Assembly (NCBI RefSeq): GCF_001611555.1
Contig: NZ_LSGP01000017.1
Coordinates: 248,001-312,000 of the forward strand
Source of the DNA: Anaerosporomusa subterranea
GTDB lineage: Bacteria; Bacillota; Negativicutes; Sporomusales; Acetonemataceae
Direction: 5' to 3'
DNA: 64,000 nt
Both the position numbers and the translations under genes were made by a program. The notes beneath the pieces were generated by a model, which was given only the letters and a program-made list of their open reading frames with translations, did not search any database and was not told the origin of the DNA. Shown piece after piece: positions 25,827 through 35,874 of this stretch. Within the stretch, counting starts at the first letter, position 1, and each line of letters begins with the position of its first letter.

Positions 25827-27503
25827 TTAAAGCTTACCTGACCGGATAATAGCATAAAATAGCCAAAGAAACATGACCATGGCAATTCCGAAGCCAATTT
25901 CTACAACAGGAATTCTCCACAACAAGGAAGATTGTCCGGCAATACTTAAACTGACAATGATGCTGGCCATAATAATACTAAATGCCAGCAAAATAATGCT
26001 GAAGGATAGCCTGTTGCTAATACGGTCTTGCGTTTCTAAGATATGTTCCATCTCCGGAATCGCTATCTCTAAACGCAATCGCCCGCGCTTGACAATAGAA
26101 CTCAGCTCTTTAAAATGTTGAGGCAGGCTAATGAAAAGCTCACTGAAGTCGCTTATATTCTGCCGCAGTGTATTGGTCAGAGTCTTAGGATGCAGGCGCT
26201 CCAGTAGTAATTTTTTTCCGAATGGCTCGGCGACATCAAGAATACTCAAATGGGGGTCTAGCTTTTCAACAACCCCCTCCATAGTAAGCAATGCCTTGCC
26301 TACTAGTATCAGATCGGCCGGCATTCTTATTTTGTGCTTCAGAGCGACTGCAAAAACCGTATTCACTGCTTCACCAAGACTTATCTGACTTAACGGGACT
26401 CCATAGTATTTTTCCCTTAATCGGTCTATATCGTCCCTGAGTTGAAGCCTGTTGACATGCTCGGGGGCAATTCCCATGCGGAGAATCGTTTTGGTTAAAT
26501 CATCTGAGTCTTGACGCATTAAGCCGATTATTAATGAAGCTAGATTATATTTCATTTCGGGGCTGAGACGGCCAACCATGCCAAAATCCAGGAAAGCAAT
26601 GATTTCTCCCGGCAACACCACCACATTCCCAGGATGAGGGTCGCCATGAAAGAAACCCTCCATAAAAATTTGCTGGAAAATTGCTTTGGCAAAGCGCTCC
26701 GCTAAAAGAGAAAGGTTATAGCCCTGCTGCTCTAACTGTTCGCTTTGACTAATTTTTATCCCCTCGATATATTCTGCCGTTAGTACTTTTGGCGTCGAAT
26801 AATCCCAATAGACCTTGGGAACGTAAATCATGGGATTGTTGATAAATTGCTTTGAAATTTTTTCGGCATTGCGGGCTTCACTCGTATAATCAAGTTCGTT
26901 GCGAAGAGCTTTCGCGAACTCATCGATCATATCCACAAGTTGATAGGTTTCCGCCCAATTAAAGCGACGTTCCGCCAGGCTAGCCAGTTCATATAGAATT
27001 TCCAAATCGGTTTCGATATCGGTGGCGATGTTTGGTCGCTGAATTTTTACCGCAACTGTCTCGCCTGTTTTTAAAACTGCCTGGTGAACTTGTCCGATAG
27101 AAGCTGCCGCCAGCGGCTCTGGCTCAAAATACTGAAAGATTTCTTCCAGTGTTCCCCCTAACTCTGCTCGAAGCACAGAACGTACCTCTTCAAAGGGAAA
27201 GCCGGGTACCTTATCCTGCAGCTTTTCTAATTCGCCAATAATCTCCGGGGGAAGAAGGTCCGGCCGCGTACTGGCAATCTGACCTAGTTTGACATAGGTT
27301 GGCCCTAATTGTTGAAAAACCAACCTAATTCGCTCACCTACGCCCCCGGTATTGTTTTCGGTAAATACCGGCCGTACGCGTTGGTAATAGGGAACCTTCT
27401 GGGGTAAACCCATCTCTTCCACAATATAGTCAAAGCCTTGACTTAGCAGCGCGGCAGCAATTTCACGGTAGCGATTAATGTGGCGCACTCTCTTTGCAAA
27501 CAT
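25827..27503 (-). CDS. AarF/UbiB/ABC1-family atypical kinase
   Basis: 558 residues. The signature KxGQ is seen as GPTYVKLGQIASTRPDLLP and the AAAS-type loop as PLAAASIGQVHQAVL; catalytic elements are the VAIVKIQRP-like lysine VAVKIQRPN, HGDPHPGNV, and FLDFGMVG. The last 70 residues hold two hydrophobic stretches (LSFSIILLAFSIIMASIIVSLS and VVEIGFGIAMVMFLWLFYAII), so it is membrane-anchored. UbiB-type proteins act in lipid/quinone metabolism; in a menaquinone or quinone-poor anaerobe the exact role is open. A small divergent interval follows to a patatin gene. Confidence 0.92.
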   Translation of the reverse strand: MFAKRVRHINRYREIAAALLSQGFDYIVEEMGLPQKVPYYQRVRPVFTENNTGGVGERIRLVFQQLGPTYVKLGQIASTRPDLLPPEIIGELEKLQDKVPGFPFEEVRSVLRAELGGTLEEIFQYFEPEPLAAASIGQVHQAVLKTGETVAVKIQRPNIATDIETDLEILYELASLAERRFNWAETYQLVDMIDEFAKALRNELDYTSEARNAEKISKQFINNPMIYVPKVYWDYSTPKVLTAEYIEGIKISQSEQLEQQGYNLSLLAERFAKAIFQQIFMEGFFHGDPHPGNVVVLPGEIIAFLDFGMVGRLSPEMKYNLASLIIGLMRQDSDDLTKTILRMGIAPEHVNRLQLRDDIDRLREKYYGVPLSQISLGEAVNTVFAVALKHKIRMPADLILVGKALLTMEGVVEKLDPHLSILDVAEPFGKKLLLERLHPKTLTNTLRQNISDFSELFISLPQHFKELSSIVKRGRLRLEIAIPEMEHILETQDRISNRLSFSIILLAFSIIMASIIVSLSIAGQSSLLWRIPVVEIGFGIAMVMFLWLFYAIIRSGKL

Positions 27504-27713
27504 AAATACCCTCCTGACTTATTAACCCCCGTTGGCCACCGTTCTAAAGACGAATTTGAATAATATTACCTTTTGTAGTTGTGTATACTTGTCTCTGTAA
27601 ATCCATGATTTTCTCAGTATAAAACTCTACTCCAACAGGCATAGTAAAGCAATAAAAAAGCTATCATTTTTGAAAATGCAAAAATAGCAATACCACTTTT
27701 AGAGGAAGTGAGC

Positions 27714-28487
27714 TTGTTGAAAAAAGTGGGCTTAGCTTTGTGCGGCGGCGCAGTAAGGGCGTTAGCCCATATTGGTGTGTTAAAGGTGTTTGAACGCGAA
27801 AAAATCGAAATTCATTCAATTTGCGGTACAAGCATGGGCGCCATTATTGGCGGTCTGCATGCTTGTGGGGTCAAACCCGGGGAAATGGAGTCCATCATTG
27901 ATGAAATCTCCATTATACGAAATATAAATCTGGGAATTGGTCAAAAAGGCTTATTAGGAGATAAAGTGTATGGCTATTTGCTGCAAATTTTAGAAGAAAA
28001 GGCCTGTATCCAACAAATTGAACAATTAATGATTCCTTTTAAATCCGTCTCTGTTGACTTGATCAGCGGCCAACAAGTGATTCATGACCAGGGATCGCTG
28101 TTGCTAGCCTTAAAGGCAAGCTGTGCCATACCGGGAATCCTGCCGCCGGTAAGATGGGAAGGCCGCTTCCTCGTTGACGGCGGTGTATTAAATAATATGC
28201 CGGTTGATCTTCTCGACCGCACTATGGTCGATGTTAGGATTGCCGTTGATGTCAATCAGGCGACTATGGAAAAAGAACCACGAAATTTGCCTGAACTTCT
28301 TTTCCGCACATACAGTGTAATGATAAACAGCCTGCGGACAGCTACACTGCCTTACGCCGACATAATCATCCAACCAGACGTACATGGCATTTTTGCCTTG
28401 GATATACGTAAAATGAAAGCTGCCATTCGCGCGGGAGAGCGAGCTGCTGAAACGCAACTAAGCAACATCATTAATCTAATTTCATAA
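27714..28487 (+). CDS. Patatin-like phospholipase
   Basis: 257 residues from TTG 27714 (GAGGAAG upstream; GTG 27708 and TTG 27717 are other options). It has the patatin/RssA fold: oxyanion loop LCGGAVRALAHIGVL, nucleophile elbow GTSMG, and catalytic DGG in FLVDGGVLNN. A soluble lipid hydrolase is predicted, with no signal peptide. It is divergent from the AarF gene; both concern membrane lipids, but shared function is only inference. Confidence 0.92.
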   Translation: MLKKVGLALCGGAVRALAHIGVLKVFEREKIEIHSICGTSMGAIIGGLHACGVKPGEMESIIDEISIIRNINLGIGQKGLLGDKVYGYLLQILEEKACIQQIEQLMIPFKSVSVDLISGQQVIHDQGSLLLALKASCAIPGILPPVRWEGRFLVDGGVLNNMPVDLLDRTMVDVRIAVDVNQATMEKEPRNLPELLFRTYSVMINSLRTATLPYADIIIQPDVHGIFALDIRKMKAAIRAGERAAETQLSNIINLIS

Positions 28488-28559
28488 TTAACTATTTCCC
28501 TGTTAGCAAGGTGTCTATACTTTGCCTAATCAAGAATTTTATCATTCTCTTGATGGTTA

Positions 28560-28596
28560 AAGAGCCCGGTCGCTGCTTCTTAGCGACCGGGCTCTT
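28560..28596. terminator. Bidirectional terminator between patatin and HelD genes
   Basis: AAGAGCCCGGTCGCT and AGCGACCGGGCTCTT flank a 7-base loop; a GC-rich 15-base stem with adjacent T/A runs on each side. Confidence 0.8.
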
Positions 28597-28638
28597 GTCA
28601 ATATCTTGATCAATATCCCCGTACCTGTACCGGAACCT

Positions 28639-30888
28639 CTATTCCTGCGAACAATAAAGCTCAGGGTCAATGCGGCTGATTAGCGGTGAAACAGTGCCGC
28701 TGTGATAGAGCCTTAGGTGGTGCAAGGCCCGGGTGCAGATGGTGTAGAGAAGCTGACGGTCTGCTTCTCTACCATAGTCAACATTGTCGACATCGCTCAC
28801 TAGCACGGCATCGAATTCCAGGCCTTTTGCTAAATAAGCGGGAATGACGACAGTACCAAGCGCGAATTCATCCTCTTCACTGGTGATGAGTGAGAGCCTT
28901 GTCTGGTTACGCAATGCCTCGAACAGAGTCCGGCTGGCGTGTGCTGTTTTGCAGATGATGGCAATAAACTGCTGCCCTTCAGCTTGGAGTTCTTGAATGG
29001 CTTGCAACAGAGCGGTGTAATATTCGCCAGGGCGGTTGATGCGGATCAGTTGCGGCAGCGGTCCGTCCCGCCGGACAGACTCGGTTCTTGCTTCCGGAGG
29101 CAGTAATGCCTGACAAAAGGCTTGAATTTGCCGTGTTGAGCGGTAGCTGCGCTGCAGTCGGAAAAAGACAGGGTTGTCTTTGCCGATGATGCTAGCGGCA
29201 GTTTCAAAATCAGCTGTCTGCAGGTAGGGGTGAACCGTTTGGGCTGGATCGCCCAGAACTGTCCAGGAACAGTTGGGGAAAAGGCGGGCCATGATCTGAT
29301 ATTGCAGAGTGGTATAATCTTGTGCTTCATCAATAATCAGATGCTTAATTTCCGACTTGACAGCAAAGCCCTCAAGCATTCCCTTCAAGTAGAGATAAGG
29401 GGCTGAATCTTCGTAGGGAATCCGTCCATCCCGCAGGCAGGCCAGAGTTCGTTTTTTGATGTTTTGCCAATCGGTAGGAATCGCCGTTCTCGCTGATAGG
29501 CTGCGGAATAGCGCTTCATCAGCAAAAAGGCGCTGATAGAGTAGCGTCGGGCTTAGGGCAGTAAGCCGCTCGATTTGCCGATACAGTGGCTCAAGCATTC
29601 GGCTAACCGACAGCCTCGCCAGCGCAGTAAGCGTTCGTTCGTTGACTTCCTCGCCGGTTTTCGCGATTTCGGCGATTTTTTGCTCGCGCAACTTGCGGAC
29701 TAGTGGCTTCAGCCGGCGCTGGATCAGCTCGTGAATTTTAGTGAGCCTTCGGGCCGGTGCCCATAATGAGAAGTTATCCAGATAGTAAGTTTGCCAATCT
29801 TGACGGCTGAAGAGGATGTGACCTTCATGCTTGATGGCGGGAAAGTCTGCGACATATTGCCGCTCGATATGCTCGACATAGCGTTCCATGATTTGGGTAA
29901 AAGCGGCAGACGATTTATAGCGAATGCCGGCGGTACGAATTTCGAAGGCGGCAGTATTTTGCTGACTAAAAAGGGCTTCGAGATGATCAGTGCGGCTTTC
30001 GATCTCGATTGCTGAAACGTTATTAGGCGGATTAACGCAATCGTGAAACGTCAGTCGCAGGACGTTTTCCTCACCAATTTCCGGTAGGACGCTGGCGATA
30101 TACTCGCTAAATAAGTGATTTGGCGATAGGATCAATACATTCTTTGCGGTCAGAGTTTCCCGGTCTCGGTAGAGAAGAAACGCGATACGATGTAAGGCAA
30201 TCGACGTTTTTCCGCTGCCAGCCGGGCCTTGCACAAACATCACAGGCTGGTCTTGGCTGCGGATAATTTGATTTTGTTCGCGTTGAATACTGGTGACGAT
30301 GGTATGCATCTGCTCATCAACGTTTTTGCTTAAGACTTCCTGTAGCAATTCATCATCAATCTTAATGTCTGCATCAAAACAATAAATCATATTACCATTG
30401 CTAATCTTGTATTGACGTTTACGGGTTATGATTCCCTCAATTTTGCCGGCGGGGCAGAGATACCAGGCTTTGCCGCGTTCGAAATCATAGAACATGCCAG
30501 CCACCGGTGTTCGCCAATCGTATACCAGTAATCGGCCGTTTACTTCATCAGTCAACGTAGTAATACCGATATAAAATTGCTCAGCTTCGATCGTATCGTT
30601 TTCGGTAAAGTCAAGTCGTCCAAAGTAGGGTGAGTCTGCCATGCGGATTAACTGGCGCCGTCTAGCCTCCGTGAGTGCGACGAGGCTTTTCTGGCGATCA
30701 ATCGCTTCAATATATTGAGCCGTATCGGCGCTGTTGCGACCCGTATTCTCCCAATAGCTCTCGAGGGTATCTCTAAGCTCTGTTTGAGATTCGGTGCAGG
30801 TCCCGGTAACGCTGGTTAGCTGTTTGTTAACATGGCGGAGAACAGTCGATAGCTGATCAAGCTCTTCGCTGCGTTCTTGTTCGTTCAT
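28639..30888 (-). CDS. helD: HelD-type SF1 helicase (RNA polymerase-associated ATPase)
   Basis: 749 residues from ATG 30888 (AAAGGAG site 8 bases upstream; a frame extending to 30972 lacks support). N-terminal coiled-coil region (about 1-110), then IYITG-type linker YDWRTPVAGMFYDF, Walker A GPAGSGKTSIALHRIAFLLY, Walker B LIIDEAQDYTTLQ, and helicase motif QRSYRSTRQI. HelD dissociates and recycles RNA polymerase, with roles in stress and rifamycin resistance. Length and order match the family. Single gene, ended by the terminator at 28560. Confidence 0.9.
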   Translation of the reverse strand: MNEQERSEELDQLSTVLRHVNKQLTSVTGTCTESQTELRDTLESYWENTGRNSADTAQYIEAIDRQKSLVALTEARRRQLIRMADSPYFGRLDFTENDTIEAEQFYIGITTLTDEVNGRLLVYDWRTPVAGMFYDFERGKAWYLCPAGKIEGIITRKRQYKISNGNMIYCFDADIKIDDELLQEVLSKNVDEQMHTIVTSIQREQNQIIRSQDQPVMFVQGPAGSGKTSIALHRIAFLLYRDRETLTAKNVLILSPNHLFSEYIASVLPEIGEENVLRLTFHDCVNPPNNVSAIEIESRTDHLEALFSQQNTAAFEIRTAGIRYKSSAAFTQIMERYVEHIERQYVADFPAIKHEGHILFSRQDWQTYYLDNFSLWAPARRLTKIHELIQRRLKPLVRKLREQKIAEIAKTGEEVNERTLTALARLSVSRMLEPLYRQIERLTALSPTLLYQRLFADEALFRSLSARTAIPTDWQNIKKRTLACLRDGRIPYEDSAPYLYLKGMLEGFAVKSEIKHLIIDEAQDYTTLQYQIMARLFPNCSWTVLGDPAQTVHPYLQTADFETAASIIGKDNPVFFRLQRSYRSTRQIQAFCQALLPPEARTESVRRDGPLPQLIRINRPGEYYTALLQAIQELQAEGQQFIAIICKTAHASRTLFEALRNQTRLSLITSEEDEFALGTVVIPAYLAKGLEFDAVLVSDVDNVDYGREADRQLLYTICTRALHHLRLYHSGTVSPLISRIDPELYCSQE

Positions 30889-31173
30889 CGCTTGCGCTCC
30901 TTTCACAGTGGCAGGAAAATATGTGTAACAATCATTATAGCATGAAGTGGCAGAGAAAAGGTATCTTCGCAATTTCTAGTATGCATTATTCGATCTATTT
31001 GAAATCGCTATAATCACGATAACACTAAGCCTTATTTAAAATACCGAAAAAAGAATGTAGGGGTCGTCGATAAGCGATGCAATACAGGAGACAAACCAAT
31101 CATTATCTAAGCCAGCGGCAGGTAAAGGAATTTCCTCCAGGCAGAGCGAAGACGACGCTAAGGGGTGATGAAG

Positions 31174-32151
31174 ATGGCAGAAATTCGTTGGGGCATGATT
31201 GGCTGTGGTGATGTTACAGAGGTCAAGAGCGGTCCGGGATTCCAAAAGGCGCCGCATTCCCGGCTTGTGGCAGTCATGCGTCGTAATGGTAAATTAGCAG
31301 AGGATTATGCCCGCAGACACGGGGTTCCTAAATGGTATAGCGATGCAGATAGCTTAATTGCCGATCCTGATGTAGATGCAGTTTATGTTGCCACGCCTCC
31401 CGCCTTTCACAAAGACTATGCGATTGCGGCGGCAAGGGCGGGTAAGCCTGTCTATGTGGAAAAGCCAATGGCATTAACGTTTGCAGACTGTGAAGCAATG
31501 CTAGACGAGTTCCAGTCAAAGCAGATCCCGTTATTTGTAGCGTACTATCGCCGAGCCATGCCGCGATTTCTGAAAGTCAAAGAACTGCTTGACGGTAACG
31601 CGATTGGCGCGGTGCGCTTTGTTCAGGTCAGTCAATATGCCAGACCGTCAGAGAAAGACCTTGCCAAAGCCTTATCTTGGCGAGTCGATCCCCAAATCGC
31701 TGGCGGCGGGTATTTTTATGATATGGGGTCTCACACGATCGATTTTCTAGACTTTCTTTTTGGCCCGATTGACAAGGCTCAGGGATATGCCAGCAACCAG
31801 GCGGGATTATATGCAGCGGAAGACACTGTTGCCGGGTCCTTTGTTTTCAAATCAGGACTGCAAGGTGCAGGAACGTGGTGTTTCGCGGCTCCGTACGATT
31901 ATGAGGCAGTGGAAATCATCGGCGAAAAGGGACGCTTGATTGTTTCGATGTTCGCCAACCTGCCGGTGCGTCTGATTACTGGAGCTGGGGAAGAACAATT
32001 CATGATTGAGCACCCAGCCCATGTGCAGCAGCCGCTGATCGAGACAGTAGTCAATGAGCTCCTGGGATTGGGGAACTGCCTGAGCAGCGGTATAACCGGC
32101 GCCCGGACGAATTGGGTGATGGAGCAGATGATTAAGCGAATCGACCGATAG
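31174..32151 (+). CDS. Gfo/Idh/MocA-family oxidoreductase
   Basis: 325 residues from ATG 31174, with AAGGGGTG about 8 bases upstream. NAD(P) fold: WGMIGCGDVTEVKSGPGFQ, the EKP motif in VYVEKPMALTF, and catalytic-site sequence GGGYFYDMGSHTIDFLDFL. The family oxidises or rearranges sugars, inositols or polyols. Substrate unknown. Short convergent gap with the LysR gene at 32228. Confidence 0.9.
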   Translation: MAEIRWGMIGCGDVTEVKSGPGFQKAPHSRLVAVMRRNGKLAEDYARRHGVPKWYSDADSLIADPDVDAVYVATPPAFHKDYAIAAARAGKPVYVEKPMALTFADCEAMLDEFQSKQIPLFVAYYRRAMPRFLKVKELLDGNAIGAVRFVQVSQYARPSEKDLAKALSWRVDPQIAGGGYFYDMGSHTIDFLDFLFGPIDKAQGYASNQAGLYAAEDTVAGSFVFKSGLQGAGTWCFAAPYDYEAVEIIGEKGRLIVSMFANLPVRLITGAGEEQFMIEHPAHVQQPLIETVVNELLGLGNCLSSGITGARTNWVMEQMIKRIDR

Positions 32152-32180
32152 CGAGTATATAGCCCGAGTAACAAGAATAT

Positions 32181-32219
32181 AGCCTTCGTCCCGCTTTCCG
32201 TGATGCGAGATGAAGGCTT
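32181..32219. terminator. Terminator between convergent oxidoreductase and LysR genes
   Basis: AGCCTTCGTCCCGC pairs with GCGAGATGAAGGCT (two wobble pairs), followed by TTACCTATTTT. Confidence 0.6.
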
Positions 32220-32227
32220 TACCTATT

Positions 32228-33094
32228 TTAGACTGATTTAAAAACCCTTTTAACATGCTCAACAAATGCCCGAACTGCCGATAACTCTAAAGCAGAGTGA
32301 GTGCATAAGAGCCAAGTTGGCCTGCATAGGGGTTGTCCATCCTTCCAATATAAGGGCTTGCTATACAGTTCGTGGTGACTGGAGACACCAATGGCGGGCA
32401 GTATCGCCCAGCCGAGTCCGTGACAGACCATCTGACGGCAGGTTTCCATACTGTCGAGCTCCATAGTTACCTTTGGCGGCTTGTTAAAGTTTTGCCGCCA
32501 CCATTCTTCGAACATAGCTTGCAGCGGGCCGTCTGTTTGGGCGATGATACGCGGCTTATACGGCAATTCTTCAAGTTCAATCGGCTGACTGGAAACTAGA
32601 CAAACTGGTTCGTTGAGTAGTAGATGCTTTTCTTCGTTCCAAGGGAATTCACCCCGCAGAATGGCTACAGATATTTCGTCTTTTTGCAGTAAACGATTTA
32701 TCTTTTGGCTCATGCCAGTCTTGACTGAAACCTCAACATCGGGGTAGCTTGCAAGGAAATCTTTAAGAATTGAGGGCAGTTCATAGTGGGCAATTACTGC
32801 AGAGCAGCCGAGTCGCAAGGTGCCTTGAACCTTATTATCCATGTCTTGAATACGCTCTTTCAACTGAGTAAACCGCTGCAGCATCTCATCGGCGTAGGCA
32901 AGTAAATATTCTCCTTGCGGGGTGAGGGAAACTCCATTTGCTGTACGTACTAAGATCGTAGTGCCAAGTTCCTTTTCCATATTCTTCAGACGGTAGCTGA
33001 GCGCTGGTTGGGACAGATAAAGGCGTTCAGCCGCCTTGGTAACATTTTTCTCTTCAGTTACAGTTTTTAGTATAATCCAATCTTTGTATTCCAT
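32228..33094 (-). CDS. LysR-family regulator of the DcuC/isocitrate dehydrogenase locus
   Basis: 288 residues. The start is ATG 33094, eight bases after AAGGA, rather than ATG 33103 directly abutting that site. Helix-turn-helix TEEKNVTKAAERLYLSQPALSYRLKNMEKEL, effector domain LRLGCSAVIAHYELPSIL. It is divergent from the DcuC-type carrier and likely controls that operon, binding a box in the intergenic region. Confidence 0.88.
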   Translation of the reverse strand: MEYKDWIILKTVTEEKNVTKAAERLYLSQPALSYRLKNMEKELGTTILVRTANGVSLTPQGEYLLAYADEMLQRFTQLKERIQDMDNKVQGTLRLGCSAVIAHYELPSILKDFLASYPDVEVSVKTGMSQKINRLLQKDEISVAILRGEFPWNEEKHLLLNEPVCLVSSQPIELEELPYKPRIIAQTDGPLQAMFEEWWRQNFNKPPKVTMELDSMETCRQMVCHGLGWAILPAIGVSSHHELYSKPLYWKDGQPLCRPTWLLCTHSALELSAVRAFVEHVKRVFKSV

Positions 33095-33140
33095 AGCCCA
33101 CATTCCTTATTTTTATTGCCATATCTTTATTATAATAAAA

Positions 33141-33159
33141 ATTGTTTATCGATTACAAT
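33141..33159. promoter_or_regulatory. Putative LysR operator
   Basis: ATTGT-TTATCGATT-ACAAT, an inverted repeat with T-N11-A spacing in the divergent region between the LysR gene (ending at 33094) and DcuC (33244). Confidence 0.5.
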
Positions 33160-33243
33160 AAAATTCAAATATTTTATTAATTGCAATTACTATAGTACAC
33201 TGATTTTGGGATTACCCATGATTAAATATGGGAGGTAGTTAAG

Positions 33244-34515
33244 ATGTTACTTTTACTTGGCGGCATTGTTGTTCTTATTACCGTATATTGCTTAGTTAAA
33301 CAGTATGAGTCACGTATGGTTTTATTTTGTGCGGGTGTTGTATTGGCCTTTATGGCAGGTGACTTTATGGGGCCATTTAAAGCCTTTTCTCACGCTATGC
33401 TAGAAACTAAACTATTCGAATCGATTGTATCCGTCATGGGCTTCGCCATGGTTATGAAAGTAACAGAGTGTGATAAACATCTCATTAATTTACTGATTAA
33501 ACCCTTGAAGAAGGCTGGGCCGTTACTGATTCCAGCGACAACTTTAGTAACGCTATTTATTAATACTTCAATTACTAGTTCCGCGGGCTGTTCAGCAGCT
33601 GTTGGCTCAATACTGATACCTCTCCTGATGGCGGCAGGTATTCATCCCGCAATTGCTGCTGCAGCTATCTATGCTGGAACATATGGGGCTATATTCAATC
33701 CTGGGTATGCGCAAGTAGCAATCGTTGTCAATGTGGCAAAATCTACGCCAGTAGCTGTTGTAGCTAATCATTTTACCGCGCTGCTAACTGCCGGGGTCAT
33801 CGGTGCTTTTAGTCTGTTGGTAGTAGCCTACCTGCGAAAAGAGAATAAAGGCTATGAGCTGTCTGCAGAGAAAGTGGCAGAAGATGTTACGGGTGCTTTT
33901 AAGGTTAATCTGCTACGCGCCTTTATGCCTCTCCTTCCTATCGTCATTCTAGTTACGGGGAGTATGAACGTGATTGCGGCTTTTAAGCCATTGCAAATTT
34001 CTCACGCTATGATTATTGGCGTATTTTGCGCCTTTATCGTTACGAGAGTCAACCCAGCGAAGATTTCAAAAGAATTCTGGCACGGCGTAGGAGATTCATT
34101 TGGTCATGTGTTTGGAATTATTATTTGCGCCCTGGTCTTCGTTGGTGGCATGCAGTCAGTTGGTCTTATTAAGGCTCTTATCGATCTCATGGTTGCCAAT
34201 CCCTCCATTGCTAAAATAAGCTCAGCTGCCGGACCGTTTATTTTAGGCGTGATGAGCGGATCAGGTGATGCAGCAGCCGTTGCATTTAACAAGGCGGTCA
34301 CCCCTGAGGCCGTTAAGTTTGGTTTATCGGCTATGGATATGGGCAGTATGGCAGCTATTGGTGGTGCGCTTGGGCGCAGCATGTCACCAGTTGCAGGTGG
34401 ATTGATTATTTGCGCTGGTTTAGCGGGTGTTTCACCGATGGAAGTAGCTAAACGCAATGCGCCTGGTATGGTCTTAGCCTGTGTCGCTACGCTAATTTTG
34501 CTGTTATACAAGTAA
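33244..34515 (+). CDS. DcuC-family dicarboxylate/tricarboxylate carrier
   Basis: 423 residues with about 10-12 membrane helices. GAP-like repeats STSITSSAGCSAAVGSILIPLL, YAGTYGAIFNPGYAQVAIV, SGSGDAAAVAFNKAV and GGALGRSMSPVAGGLI are typical for the DcuC/C4-dicarboxylate antiporter family (some members carry citrate or other acids). GGGAGGT precedes the ATG. Next gene, after 33 bases, is NADP-isocitrate dehydrogenase, so the substrate may be a TCA-cycle acid. Confidence 0.82.
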   Translation: MLLLLGGIVVLITVYCLVKQYESRMVLFCAGVVLAFMAGDFMGPFKAFSHAMLETKLFESIVSVMGFAMVMKVTECDKHLINLLIKPLKKAGPLLIPATTLVTLFINTSITSSAGCSAAVGSILIPLLMAAGIHPAIAAAAIYAGTYGAIFNPGYAQVAIVVNVAKSTPVAVVANHFTALLTAGVIGAFSLLVVAYLRKENKGYELSAEKVAEDVTGAFKVNLLRAFMPLLPIVILVTGSMNVIAAFKPLQISHAMIIGVFCAFIVTRVNPAKISKEFWHGVGDSFGHVFGIIICALVFVGGMQSVGLIKALIDLMVANPSIAKISSAAGPFILGVMSGSGDAAAVAFNKAVTPEAVKFGLSAMDMGSMAAIGGALGRSMSPVAGGLIICAGLAGVSPMEVAKRNAPGMVLACVATLILLLYK

Positions 34516-34548
34516 CTATTCACTAATAATTTATTAAGGAGAATCAAT

Positions 34549-35760
34549 ATGACCGAAAGAATTAAGATGCTCACCCCCTTGGTAGAGATGGATGGGGATG
34601 AAATGACTAGGGTTATTTGGAAAATGATTAAAGACATTCTCTTGACCCCGTACATAGAACTCAAAACGGAATACTATGACCTTGGCCTTGAACATAGAGA
34701 TAAGACTAATGACAAGGTAACCGAAGAATCAGCGCTGGCGATAAAAAAGTATGGAGTTGGCGTTAAGTGCGCGACGATTACGGCAAACGCAGATCGGGTA
34801 AAAGAATACAATCTAAAGCAAGTGTGGAAAAGTCCGAATGCGACAATCCGGGCTATCCTGGATGGAACAGTTTTTAGGACGCCGATTATTGTTGATAGCA
34901 TTAAGCCCTTTGTGAAAACATGGAAAAAACCGATCACTATTGCCAGACATGCCTATGGTGATATATACAAGAGTATTGAATATCGGGTCAAGGCTAAGGG
35001 GAAGGCTGAGCTTGTTTTTACAACTGAATCCGGCGAGGTTTCCTCGCAAACAATCCATGATTTTGCTGGCCCTGGCGTAATTATGGGCATGCATAATCTT
35101 GATCAGTCAATACAAGACTTTGCCAGAGCTTGCTTTACATATGCTCTAGAGCAAAAGCAGGATCTGTGGTTTTCAACTAAAGATACCATATCAAAAACAT
35201 ATGACCATACCTTCAAAGATCTATTCCAGGAAATCTATGATAACGAATACAAGGATAATTTTGCAGCAGCCAACATTGAGTATTTTTACACTCTGATTGA
35301 CGATGTTGTTGCAAGAATAATCCGTTCTGAAGGTGGAGTGGTCTGGGCTTGCAAAAATTACGATGGCGATGTCATGTCAGACATGGTGGCAACCGCATTT
35401 GGCAGTCTGGCAATGATGACATCTGTCCTTCTTTCTCCCGAAGGTTATTACGAATTTGAGGCTGCTCATGGAACTGTTCAAAGGCACTACTACAAGCACC
35501 TTAAAGGGGAAGAGACCTCAACAAACTCAATGGCCACCCTCTTTGCCTGGACTGGAGCGTTGAAAAAACGTGGTGAACTGGATGGACTTAACGAGCTAGT
35601 TGACTTTGCGAATAAATTGGAAAAAGCCTCGATTCAAACGATTGAGGAAGGCGTAATCACCAAAGACCTTGCAGAGCTTTCGGAAGTCAGACAAAAAAGG
35701 GTTGTAAATACAGAAGACTTCTTGCGAGAAGTAAATAAACGTCTTATAGCCATTCTGTAA
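34549..35760 (+). CDS. icd: NADP-dependent isocitrate dehydrogenase (eukaryotic-type subfamily)
   Basis: 403 residues, the length of the type II NADP-IDH family rather than of E. coli Icd. Starts [17 protein letters not shown]; contains [18 protein letters not shown], isocitrate-binding arginines, [20 protein letters not shown] (metal site DxxxSD), and [12 protein letters not shown]. Reaction: isocitrate + NADP+ to 2-oxoglutarate + CO2 + NADPH. The gene follows the DcuC-type carrier under a divergent LysR, suggesting import and oxidation of citrate or isocitrate as a unit. AAGGAG is upstream. A terminator follows at 35776. Confidence 0.93.
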   Translation: MTERIKMLTPLVEMDGDEMTRVIWKMIKDILLTPYIELKTEYYDLGLEHRDKTNDKVTEESALAIKKYGVGVKCATITANADRVKEYNLKQVWKSPNATIRAILDGTVFRTPIIVDSIKPFVKTWKKPITIARHAYGDIYKSIEYRVKAKGKAELVFTTESGEVSSQTIHDFAGPGVIMGMHNLDQSIQDFARACFTYALEQKQDLWFSTKDTISKTYDHTFKDLFQEIYDNEYKDNFAAANIEYFYTLIDDVVARIIRSEGGVVWACKNYDGDVMSDMVATAFGSLAMMTSVLLSPEGYYEFEAAHGTVQRHYYKHLKGEETSTNSMATLFAWTGALKKRGELDGLNELVDFANKLEKASIQTIEEGVITKDLAELSEVRQKRVVNTEDFLREVNKRLIAIL

Positions 35761-35775
35761 TGAGTACAGGCAGCG

Positions 35776-35806
35776 GAGCCAGCGGTAGCTGGCTCTTTTC
35801 TTTTTG
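35776..35806 (+). terminator. Terminator after isocitrate dehydrogenase
   Basis: GAGCCAGC-GGTA-GCTGGCTC followed by TTTTCTTTTTG. Confidence 0.8.
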
Positions 35807-35874
35807 TAGGAAAAAAGGAAATCTACTTATTTGTAGAGAAAGAAGACGGCAGTAGCAGGTGAAGGAGGATATGT

